From JBBRMY01 sp038230595 (lineage in GTDB: Bacteria > Bacteroidota > Ignavibacteria > Tepidaquicellales > Tepidaquicellaceae): a DNA stretch of 56,464 nucleotides. The translations under genes were made by a program, and so were the position numbers. The notes beneath the pieces were generated by a model, which was not told the DNA's origin, did not search any database, and worked only from the letters and a program-made list of their open reading frames with translations. Below are positions 38,484 through 46,521 of this stretch, piece by piece; the first letter of the stretch is position 1; the number at the start of each line of letters is the position of its first letter. Location: NCBI GenBank assembly GCA_038230595.1, contig JBBRMY010000005.1, positions 1 to 56,464 of the forward strand, written 5' to 3'.

Positions 38484-40904
38484 TCAGTACTTATTCATAA
38501 ATCTTAATCTTGCCTTCTGAAGCAGGAATAAGCATACTGAACTAACAAAGCCGGTCACTAATATTAATGGTATATATTTTGGCTGAAGATAATATATTTC
38601 ATAAAAATCCTTTAAAATATCAGTTACAATAAAATGAAAGGAAGTAAATCCTAAAAATAAATAAACTGTAATAAGAATTGCTGCATACATTATATATGCT
38701 TTTTTACCGCCATCTTTTCTGTTGAGAACAATTGCCAGAAAATTAGTAATAGTTGTAATAATGAAAAGCGTTATCATGAGCATCTGTAATTCCTGTTTAT
38801 CATTTATTCCATAAACTTTCGCGAACAAAAGCCTCCCCATATAGCTGGTGAAAGTAATAAAAACAGCAGAAACGAATACAAAAGAAATCAGATCCCGTGT
38901 AAACTTTAAATTTTTCTCAACGTTAGTATTTCTTAAAGCAATTAAAAAAGAAGGAAGTCCGATCGCAAAAATGTTCAGCAAAGAGATCCTTCTCGGAGTG
39001 ATGGGGAAGTCGAGTGAAAATAAAATAGATAATACTGTAATGAATATTACTATTAAATTTTTTGTAAGATACAGCTTTGCAATTGCGCTGACAGAATTTA
39101 TTATTTTATTACCTTCGTCAAATATAGATGGCAGCAGGGAAAATTTATTTTGAAGCAAAACAATATCTGCAATTTCTTTTGTAATGCTGCTTCCTTCTTC
39201 CATGGCAATTCCCATGTCGGCTTCTTTTATAGCAGGAAGGTCGTTAACTCCGTCACCTATCATTGCAGTATAGTTCTTATGCTCCCGAAATGCTTTAATG
39301 ATCCTTAATTTATTATCCGGACGAAGCCTTGCAAAGATTGATTTGTTGGTTATACAGTCATAAAAATCCTGATCGCTTACTTTATCAAGCTGAGTTCCGG
39401 TGATGAGCTGATCATCTCCGATTTCCCAGCCTATCTCCTTAACAACAGCCTGAACTGCTTCAGGGGCATCTCCGGAAAGTATTTTAAATTTCACTCCATT
39501 ATTTCTGAATAATGTTATTGCCTGCATTACATCATTTCTTATTTCATCCGATATAGATATTAAAGATAGCGGCTTTATAGTTTTATCTTTTAGACCATCT
39601 TTTAAGGAATTCATACCAGTTACTTCACCAAACAAAAGATTTCGGTATATGCCAAGTTTGTTCTGAGAAAAAATACCGGAAGTATTATTCTTGTCTGCAG
39701 TATCCAGCTTATCGATCAATACATCATAACCTCCCAGAATAAAAGTCCGTTCTTTGTCATCAATTTTTAATTGAAGCAGACTCATTTTGTTTTCAGAGCT
39801 GAAAGGCATTTCATCTGTTAGTGAAGCATTTGTATATGGAGAGAATTTCTCAAGTGTTTTTAATGTAGCATTTTTATCTGAGGAGAATTTTGCATAAGTA
39901 CCCATCAGCATCTGAAGCTCCTCTTCCGGCAGCCCGGATAAATTCCGGATATCTCTTACTGTCAGCTTATTCTGTGTAAGAGTACCGGTCTTGTCCATGC
40001 ATACAATTTGAATATTGGAGAATGATTCAATCGCATTCAGCTTTTGAATTATAGCTCCAAGCTTACTGATCCTTGCAACTCCTAAAGCAAACGAAACAGA
40101 TGTTATCAGTATCAAGCCCTGAGGAATAAGGGAAAGCATTATCGTTGCGAGCCTTCTGATGAAATCTATATTAATTTCGCGAAGGAACTGCTGATTCTGT
40201 AAAACTTCAGCAAGTACAAGAATAATTGAAATTACAAACATGATCTTTACGATCATGTCTATCTTTTTCTGAAGAGGTGTTTTACCAAATTTATATTTTT
40301 TAGCAGTGCTTGTAATGCTTTCTGCAAAGCTATCATCTCCCACTTTTTCAGCTAAATAATAACCGTTACCCGACAGGCAAAAACTTCCTGAAAGAACTTC
40401 ATCATTGTCATTTTTAAAAACCGGATGAGATTCACCAGTTAGAAGTGATTCATCAATTTCCAGATGATTGGATTCCAATACTTTTCCGTCAACAATTATC
40501 TGATCTCCTCTGCCAAGAACAATAGTATCACCTTTCACAGCATCTTCCTGATCAATTTCAACTTCGACCGAATCTCTTATAACTTTTATCTTCTTTTTTA
40601 ACAAAAGATTAACCGAATCAAGAGCTCTTTTAGCTTTTACTTCCTGGTAAATTGCGACAAGTAGATTCAGAAGAGCTGTAGTTGCTGCTCCAATTGTGTC
40701 GAGGATCAGCCTTGAATCTCCGGTTCTAATATAGAAATAAAAAAGGAATAAAATTACCAGAAGTATAATAAGATTGAAAACAGAGAGAACATTCTCAATG
40801 ATTATTGTACCGATTGTCTTACTTTTATGCGTAGTTACTCTGTTGGATTCTCCGTTAGAGGTCTTTTGCTGTACTTCTGCAGATGTGAGTCCTGTGTGGA
40901 TCAA
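38484..40904 (-). CDS. HAD-type P-type cation-transporting ATPase, CtpE-like
   Basis: 806 residues. The phosphorylated Asp304 lies in DKTGTLT, preceded by the actuator motif LLTGES and followed by GDGVNDLPAIKEADMGIAM. The N-terminal GLTSAEVQQK and the long final membrane domain resemble the mycobacterial CtpE group of calcium-transporting ATPases. Transmembrane segment 4 reads IPQGLILITS; the usual Ca-ATPase motif is PEGL, so the ion-binding Glu is replaced by Gln here. Membership in the P-type family is certain; calcium as the substrate is only suggested. No metal-binding N-terminal domain is present, which argues against copper or zinc pumps. Confidence 0.88.
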   Translation of the reverse strand: MIHTGLTSAEVQQKTSNGESNRVTTHKSKTIGTIIIENVLSVFNLIILLVILFLFYFYIRTGDSRLILDTIGAATTALLNLLVAIYQEVKAKRALDSVNLLLKKKIKVIRDSVEVEIDQEDAVKGDTIVLGRGDQIIVDGKVLESNHLEIDESLLTGESHPVFKNDNDEVLSGSFCLSGNGYYLAEKVGDDSFAESITSTAKKYKFGKTPLQKKIDMIVKIMFVISIILVLAEVLQNQQFLREINIDFIRRLATIMLSLIPQGLILITSVSFALGVARISKLGAIIQKLNAIESFSNIQIVCMDKTGTLTQNKLTVRDIRNLSGLPEEELQMLMGTYAKFSSDKNATLKTLEKFSPYTNASLTDEMPFSSENKMSLLQLKIDDKERTFILGGYDVLIDKLDTADKNNTSGIFSQNKLGIYRNLLFGEVTGMNSLKDGLKDKTIKPLSLISISDEIRNDVMQAITLFRNNGVKFKILSGDAPEAVQAVVKEIGWEIGDDQLITGTQLDKVSDQDFYDCITNKSIFARLRPDNKLRIIKAFREHKNYTAMIGDGVNDLPAIKEADMGIAMEEGSSITKEIADIVLLQNKFSLLPSIFDEGNKIINSVSAIAKLYLTKNLIVIFITVLSILFSLDFPITPRRISLLNIFAIGLPSFLIALRNTNVEKNLKFTRDLISFVFVSAVFITFTSYMGRLLFAKVYGINDKQELQMLMITLFIITTITNFLAIVLNRKDGGKKAYIMYAAILITVYLFLGFTSFHFIVTDILKDFYEIYYLQPKYIPLILVTGFVSSVCLFLLQKARLRFMNKY

Positions 40905-40964
40905 AGGTTATGGTTAATTATTACAACAAAAAATTTACAATGTTAACATAATATATGAATGTAA

Positions 40965-40987
40965 TAAAAAACACCAATAAGGTGGTT
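40965..40987 (-). terminator. Weak hairpin with T-run downstream of pyrG
   Basis: Read on the minus strand, CACC and GGTG (four base pairs, loop TTATT) are followed by TTTTTT. It lies about 30 bases beyond the pyrG stop, in the 111-base spacer before the ATPase gene. The stem is short, so this is only a candidate. Confidence 0.3.
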
Positions 40988-41015
40988 AAATTTATAGCAG
41001 AATCCCTATAGAACT

Positions 41016-42635
41016 TTATTTATTCTCATAAGCCTTGCATGCTTTAACGAATTCGCGGAACAATGGGTGCGGATTTACAACCCTAGATTTCAATTCCGGA
41101 TGGAACTGACAGCCTATAAAAAATGGATGCATCTTGTGAGGGAGCTCAATCATTTCAACAAGCTTACCATCAGGAGAAATTCCTGAAAATATCATTCCCT
41201 TACTGTGAAGAATGTCTTTAAATTCATTATTAACTTCATATCTGTGTCTATGCCTTTCATTAATGAATTCAGTTTTATATGCTTTGTTAGCTAAAGAGTT
41301 CTTTGCAATGATACAAGGATATGAACCGAGCCTCATTGAGCCGCCTTTGTCGGTAATTATTTTCTGGCTTTCCATAATATCGATCACATTGTAGCGTGTT
41401 TCTTTGAACTCTGAAGAGTTTGCACCTTTTAATCCAACAACATTCCTTGCAAACTCAGCAACAGCGCATTGAAGACCAAGACAGATACCAAAGAATGGTA
41501 TCTTATTTTTGCGAACATATTTGATCGCTTCAATCTTTCCTTCAACACCACGGCTTCCGAATCCGGGACACACTAAAAGACCGGAAATTCCTTTCATTAT
41601 TGTTCCTAAATTCTTTGGATGCTTTTCTATCTCTTCCGAATCTATCCATTTGAGATCAACTTTTACCTCATTAAAAGCTCCCGCATGAATGAAAGATTCT
41701 AAAATACTTTTATAAGCATCAGGCACCTGATTATATTTTCCGCAAATCCCAATGGTTACATTCTTTTTAGGATTAATTATTTTATTTACAACTTTTTTCC
41801 ATTCTGTCAGATTGGCTTTGCTTGTTCTGAGGTTCAGCTTCTTAATAACCATATCATCAAGCTTCTCTTCTCTGTACATTAACGGCACTTCATAGATCGA
41901 TCTTGCATCGAGAGCTGAGAATACACTGTCAGAATCAATATTACAGAATAAACCTATCTTTTCTTTTGTTTCATTTGAAATCCTTTGCTCACTTCTGCAA
42001 AGAAGAATATCAGGCTGAATTCCTATTTCTAAAAGCTGCTTAACAGAGTGTTGAGTAGGCTTTGTTTTAATTTCACCTGCTGATTTTATATAAGGTACTA
42101 ATGTAAGATGGATCGAAATCGAATTTCTCTTGCCGGCCTGATGCATAAACTGTCTCATAGCTTCCAGAAAGGGAAGCGACTCAATGTCACCTACAGTACC
42201 GCCAATCTCAGAAATTATTACATCATATTTATTTGTTGAAGCAAGATGGTTCATTCTTTTTTTGATCTCATCTGTTATGTGCGGAATCACCTGAACAGTT
42301 GCTCCAAGATAATCCCCTCGTCTTTCCTTATTAATAACCTCATAATATATCTGGCCGGTAGTTGCGTTATTAGACTTGTGCATATTCTCATTCAGAAATC
42401 TTTCATAGTGCCCAAGGTCAAGATCAGTTTCAGCTCCGTCTTCAGTAACAAAAACTTCACCATGCTGAAAAGGAGACATTGTTCCCGGATCTACATTAAT
42501 GTATGGATCGAATTTCTGTATCGTGACTTTTAACCCTCTGGATTTCAAAAGCAGACCCAGTGAAGCAGATGCAATACCTTTACCGAGTGATGAAACCACT
42601 CCACCTGTAAGAAATATAAATTTTGGCTGTTTCAA
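41016..42635 (-). CDS. pyrG: CTP synthase
   Basis: 539 residues, standard length. The amidoligase domain begins [23 protein letters not shown] with the ATP-binding loop and includes the conserved [27 protein letters not shown]-type region (with EDGAET here). The C-terminal class I glutaminase has Cys385 in [11 protein letters not shown] and the His-Glu pair in FHPELKSR. It converts UTP, ATP and glutamine to CTP. CTP is the co-substrate of KdsB, encoded just upstream on the same strand, so the two may be co-transcribed. ATG at 42635. Confidence 0.97.
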   Translation of the reverse strand: [539 protein letters not shown]

Positions 42636-42673
42636 ATATTATTATTAGAATTATAAATATTGTTTTTTGATTT

Positions 42674-42699
42674 CACGCAAAGGCGCAAAGCCCGCAAAG
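42674..42699 (-). repeat. Three tandem 9-base CTTTGCGnn units between kdsB and pyrG
   Basis: On the minus strand the spacer reads CTTTGCGGG, CTTTGCGCC, then CTTTGCG and TGAAA. Strings of this kind occur between genes in many unrelated environmental genomes, as far as I recall. The 80-base spacer holds nothing else I recognise. Confidence 0.55.
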
Positions 42700-42715
42700 A
42701 AAAACTTCAGCTCTC

Positions 42716-43468
42716 TTACTTTTTATTAAAATGTCTCACCATGTTCAGATCCTCTTCCGTATCCACAGAAACTGAATCTATCTCTGTAAGTACCACTTTT
42801 ATTTTATAACCATTCTCAAGAAATCTGAGCTGTTCAAGCTTTTCTGCTTCTTCAAGCATTGAATGCTTAAGCGTATGAAGCTTCATCAGGAAATCTTTTC
42901 TGTAAACGTATAATCCAATGTGCTTATAATATTCAGATCCATTCCCACGCTGGAGCGTAGGAACGAGGTTATTTATTTCTTCACTAAAAGGAATAACACT
43001 TCTTGAAAAATATAATGCAATATTATTTTTATCAAAGACAACTTTAACCTTGTTCGGATCTTTTATATCATTAATATCCTCAAACTTTATAGCAAGAGTA
43101 GATATCTGAATATTCTTATCATCAATTAAAGGCTGAACTGCTATGTTTATATTCCCAGCATCAATGAATGGTTCATCACCCTGAATATTCACAACTAAAT
43201 CAGCTTCAATGTTTTTTACTGCTTCGGCAATCCTTTCTGTACCAGAATTATGGGAAGCTGTAGTCATTATCGCTTCGCCACCGAATTTCTGAACAGCATC
43301 ATAAATTAAAGAACTATCAGTCGCAACGATCACTCTGCTTAACAAAGTAGACTTCGAAGCACTTTCATAAACATGCTGTATCATCGGCTTGCCGTTAATA
43401 TCTGCAAGCGGCTTTCCCGGCAGACGGGTTGAGTCAAATCGTGCAGGTATTATTCCAATTATTTTCAC
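42716..43468 (-). CDS. kdsB: 3-deoxy-manno-octulosonate cytidylyltransferase, with an in-frame palindromic insertion
   Basis: 250 residues. IIPARFDSTRLPGKPL at the N-terminus is the nucleotide-binding signature of KdsB; VNIQGDEPFID and the C-terminal SVDTEEDL are also conserved. The enzyme activates Kdo with CTP for lipopolysaccharide inner core, showing that the host makes Kdo-containing LPS. Between SRSVIPFSEE and YYKHIGLY sits an extra stretch, NNLVPTLQRGNGS (about residues 166-178), which is encoded by a hairpin sequence at 42942-42963. The surrounding motifs stay in frame, so the enzyme is probably still active, the insert falling in a loop. It overlaps gatC by 4 bases. Confidence 0.93.
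   Translation of the reverse strand: MKIIGIIPARFDSTRLPGKPLADINGKPMIQHVYESASKSTLLSRVIVATDSSLIYDAVQKFGGEAIMTTASHNSGTERIAEAVKNIEADLVVNIQGDEPFIDAGNINIAVQPLIDDKNIQISTLAIKFEDINDIKDPNKVKVVFDKNNIALYFSRSVIPFSEEINNLVPTLQRGNGSEYYKHIGLYVYRKDFLMKLHTLKHSMLEEAEKLEQLRFLENGYKIKVVLTEIDSVSVDTEEDLNMVRHFNKK
42942..42963 (-). repeat. Palindromic element inside kdsB coding sequence
   Basis: The arms TTCCCACGCT (42942-42951) and AGCGTAGGAA (42954-42963) are complementary except for one position that becomes G-U in the kdsB transcript. Flanked by GG and CGAGG, it matches the common GGAACG...CGTTCC type of dispersed bacterial palindrome and is translated as VPTLQRGN. Confidence 0.75.
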
Positions 43469-43755
43469 TTATCTATTACTTTCGGAACCTTAAAGTATCT
43501 TCCCGTTTTTGCAGGCGCATTCTTAAGGGCTTCTTCAGTCGTAAGCCCGGGCTTTACAACATCTTCTCTCACAATATTTTCAGTTTCATTAATATTCTCA
43601 AGCGGCTCAACATTATCCAAATCAAGTTCGTTTATCTCCTCGATGTACTCAAGAATCTTATTCAGGTCTTTCTGAAGCTTTATCTTTTCATCTTCATTGA
43701 ACTTTAATTTCGCAAGCTGCGCGATCTTTTCAACTTCCGCAATAGTAACTGCCAT
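43465..43755 (-). CDS. gatC: Aspartyl/glutamyl-tRNA amidotransferase subunit C
   Basis: 96 residues, the usual size. VTIAEVEKIAQLAKLKFNEDE at the N-terminus and the LREDVVKPGLT-type stretch (REDVVKPGLTTEEALKNAP) are diagnostic for GatC, followed by GRYFKVPKVID at the end. GatC clamps GatA and GatB together in the complex that converts misacylated Glu-tRNA(Gln) or Asp-tRNA(Asn) to the correct form. GatA and GatB are not in the window. It overlaps kdsB by 4 bases and begins one base after the plsC stop, so the three form an operon. Confidence 0.95.
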   Translation of the reverse strand: MAVTIAEVEKIAQLAKLKFNEDEKIKLQKDLNKILEYIEEINELDLDNVEPLENINETENIVREDVVKPGLTTEEALKNAPAKTGRYFKVPKVIDK

Positions 43756-43756
43756 A

Positions 43757-44449
43757 TTATAATTTACTTTTTATTATTGTTTTTATTTCTTCTAAGAAAT
43801 TCTTGTCTTTTTTATAATCAAGCGGTTCTGAGAACGTAACATCAACCATTCCGCCTTTAATATTAAATTTACTTTTTGGTAATATTTTAAAAGAGCCTGA
43901 AACGGTTACCGGTACAAGCTTTACTTTAGCTTCATCAGCAAGAATAAATAATCCCTTCTTAAATTCACCGATATTCCCGTCTTCGCTTCTTGTGCCTTCA
44001 GGAAAAATACAAACAGAGATACCGTTATAAATTTTTAAAGCTGACTTTTTTAATTGCGTTATAGCTAATCTTGGATTCGTTCTGCTTATTGGAATATACT
44101 GGCCTAAATACATACCCCATCCAAAGATGGGTATCCTCGTCATAGTATCTTTATAAATAAATCTTACAACATTCGGGATCGCCTGCATAAGAACAGGAAT
44201 ATCAAAATAACTTTGATGGTTAGAAATGAATATATAATTTTCATTCACGTCTAACAATTCTCTTCCTTTAATATTTAACTTTATGCCTGCAACCCAAAGT
44301 ATAACAGCAGAGAATGATTTTGAAAGTCGGTGAACTATTCTTCCTTTTTTGTCGATCGGAGAAGCGAGAATGGTGAGGATGGCAATGAAAACTGCATAAA
44401 CAGAGATCAGAAAGATCTTGATGTAGCTCATGGTATCTAAGATAGTCAT
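43757..44449 (-). CDS. plsC: 1-acyl-sn-glycerol-3-phosphate acyltransferase
   Basis: 230 residues. One or two hydrophobic N-terminal segments are followed by the acyltransferase motif NHQSYFD (His78 and Asp83, the HX4D pair) and FPEGTRSEDG with the Glu-Gly-Thr-Arg phosphate-binding motif. The enzyme adds the second acyl chain to lysophosphatidic acid at the inner membrane. ATG at 44449; only about 14 bases upstream of the start the repeat element (copy 1) begins, so its promoter must lie within or overlap the element. First gene of the plsC-gatC-kdsB group. Confidence 0.93.
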   Translation of the reverse strand: MTILDTMSYIKIFLISVYAVFIAILTILASPIDKKGRIVHRLSKSFSAVILWVAGIKLNIKGRELLDVNENYIFISNHQSYFDIPVLMQAIPNVVRFIYKDTMTRIPIFGWGMYLGQYIPISRTNPRLAITQLKKSALKIYNGISVCIFPEGTRSEDGNIGEFKKGLFILADEAKVKLVPVTVSGSFKILPKSKFNIKGGMVDVTFSEPLDYKKDKNFLEEIKTIIKSKL

Positions 44450-44970
44450 ATTGTGAAAAATTAGAAAGAGGATTCAATTTGGATATAAAGATTGCGATAA
44501 ATAAGAATTCCTTTAATCAGGCATAATAATTCTCCGAGGCGAACGTACTCGTCCCAAGAAAGAGGTTTAGTCATTATTTTTATATTTGTGCGCCACTTTT
44601 CGTAACAAAGGGGTTCCCGACAAAAGCGTTCAGGGAAGACGATACTATAAAGAACCGGAGTACAATAAACTTCTGCCACCTCCGTACCCTTTATTTTCCT
44701 TCAATGAAGGAGTTTTGCCAAAGGATGAAATCCTGATGATCTATTCCCTTTTTTTGATTCAAGCCGGGCTATTTGCTCTTTGCATGCACCCATCTGCAGC
44801 TTTTTCTTTACCGGCTCCACCAACGGAGCCACTTTAACTCCTTAATTAACATTTCAGGAAACGAAATGAGAATAATTTATAACGGAGAGGACAAAATATT
44901 TATTTGGTATTCCTGTAATGTTCATCAACATGATGTAAGCATGGAATCAGAAAGTATTCATATTGTTTTT

Positions 44971-45060
44971 GGATGATCTCTCATCCGTGCTGATCTCTCA
45001 GCGTTCTGCATCTCTGCAGAAAGAGCTAATTACGAATTTCGAGTGAATGATCAGTTCACT
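44971..45060. other. Series of four hairpins, three with the same TCTC loop (copy 1)
   Basis: Three consecutive hairpins share the loop TCTC: GGATGA/TCATCC at 44971-44986, GCTGA/TCAGC at 44989-45002 and TTCTGCA/TGCAGAA at 45004-45021. A fourth, AGTGAA/TTCACT with loop TGATCAG, is at 45042-45060. All four recur in copy 2, two of them with altered but still paired stems. Confidence 0.85.
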
Positions 45061-45094
45061 TGAGTTGTTGTTTTAAGAATAAAGCAAAAAGCTA

Positions 45095-45317
45095 TTCGTT
45101 GCTTCGCAACGAACCTTGGTTATTATTATCAACCCCACCCCGACAAATAAAAACGAAAGCTCTCCGACGCATTCGCGTCGAACCCCTTTCTAAGGGGAGG
45201 GTCGAGGTGGGGAGATTTTGCCCGGGGTTTCACCCCGGGTTACAAATAGGTCACCCCTACGGGGTTGGGTGTATGGAAATCTTATATTACAAATATTACA
45301 CCCCTACGGGGTTGAGT
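45095..45317. repeat. Cluster of GC-rich short palindromes (copy 1)
   Basis: In order: TTCGTTGC-TTC-GCAACGAA (45095-45113), CGACGC-ATTC-GCGTCG (45165-45180), CCCCTT-TCT-AAGGGG (45183-45197), CCCGGGGT-TTC-ACCCCGGG (45221-45239), and ACCCC-TAC-GGGGT twice (about 45253-45265 and 45301-45313). They stand out from the A+T-rich surroundings. Copy 2 has the same order with a single final unit. Confidence 0.85.
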
Positions 45318-46521
45318 ATATGAATCTTGCATTAAGTATATTTTAAGAATTAGATATAGTAATCTCAAGAAAGTGATTTAATCTTTTTTTGGTTATTAGG
45401 TCCCTGGATCCCCGATAAAAGCATTCGGGGAAATTCTCTAAATCGAGAAAAATTTTAAAGGAATTTAAAAAGAACAGGTTTGATAAAAATAAATTTTGTC
45501 ATCCCTGGTTTTGCTGCTAAGTTGTCCCGCAATAGCAAAGACAATTTTAACAGTACTGCTTAACACACCCGACAGAAATCTCCACCATAGCAAAAGAATA
45601 TCTGAAGGTTAAAACGGTAATACGGGCAAAGCTCTAAAACCGGTAAAACTATTTTCTCCTTATAGCTGCATTTGATTTAATTTGGTCTATAGACACAAAT
45701 GGAATATAAAATGTGAATTCAGAGCAGGCTGGCTAGAGTTCTTCCATCCTGACAGGGAAGACAAAAATTTAAAACTATCTTAGATCAAGTTTTAAGTATT
45801 TTTATCAAGGCGGCATTGCTCTCGGGCTGCAAGATCGTTTATCCTTCTTTTGTAAAAATTTCTTTAATATTGTTAAACAATCCCGATTTATAGAAATGGA
45901 AATAAATGAAACTGGTGATAAAATAATAAGCATGATATTTATTTTTAAATTATAAAAATGAATACTAGTATTACTAATTATAACTTATGATGAAGAACTG
46001 AATTTAAAACAGAATATGAAGAGCTTTGAAAATGATGGAAATTAAAACTTTAATAACAGAAAAAAATATGTTTTCATCAAGAATTTTTAAAAAATAACTT
46101 GCTCTAACAATTCAGTAGTTTAAAATTCTGAAAATTTTATTATTTTTTTTAAATTATTACAAAACAGCAAAAGCAGATTGAATTTCAAGTATACCATAAT
46201 AATTTAAGGCTAAAAAATGACAAATTAAAGTCAGAAATTTTTCTCTTTCGATTATTATGGATGGAAAGGTCATAAGTCTTTTGGAGGTTCTAAGGTTGGA
46301 AATATGATTACCATAGTTTAAAAATAACAAAGTTTAAGTGATAATATTAACAAATAATCGGTAGCTTCTATGGAGCTAATTATATTAAAGTATGCCTACC
46401 ACAAACAGTTGATACATTGCGTATAATTACATAATTTGTTATAAAAATAGATTGCTATTAAATATTTTTGTATTTAATTTCAAATAATGCAAAGAGATTC
46501 CATTACAAATATTCGAAAGTT

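Larger units (their letters stand above)
44463..46249. repeat. Hairpin-string intergenic element, copy 1 (about 1.8 kb, non-coding)
   Basis: This gene-free stretch is homologous along its length to 52944-54837 in the same orientation. It starts with AAGAGGATTCAATTTG and ends with TTAAAGTCAGAAATTTTTCT. Blocks that are nearly identical include the region around 44673-44840, 44871-44910, 45094-45190, 45470-45531 and 45663-45703. At least ten short perfect or near-perfect hairpins occur in series. A second copy of the head motif (CTGGATCCCCGATAAAAGC with TCGGGG) is present at 45361-45434. Short open frames here are broken or different between copies, so it is not protein-coding. No transposase, terminal inverted repeats or target duplications are seen. 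The remaining 46250-46521 before the next gene is A+T-rich; I see nothing firm there. Confidence 0.85.

Noticed and set aside
44971..45317. CRISPR-like array in the palindrome-rich parts of the repeats
   Set aside because: The hairpins differ in sequence, there is no constant repeat with unique spacers of uniform length, and no cas genes are present.
44586..45323. Short open frames within repeat copy 1 (for example 44586-44837 and 45060-45323)
   Set aside because: The frames are interrupted or shifted in copy 2, the peptides are made of palindrome translations (such as CPGFHPGLQIGHPYGVG), and no known domain is visible.
44463..46249. Insertion sequence or group II intron
   Set aside because: No transposase or reverse transcriptase remnants, no terminal inverted repeats and no target duplication could be seen in either copy.
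46400..46445. Bacteroidota-type promoter before the Asp-box gene (TTG ... ATAATTTG)
   Set aside because: The -7 element departs from TAnnTTTG by one base in spacing and such A+T-rich matches are expected by chance here.
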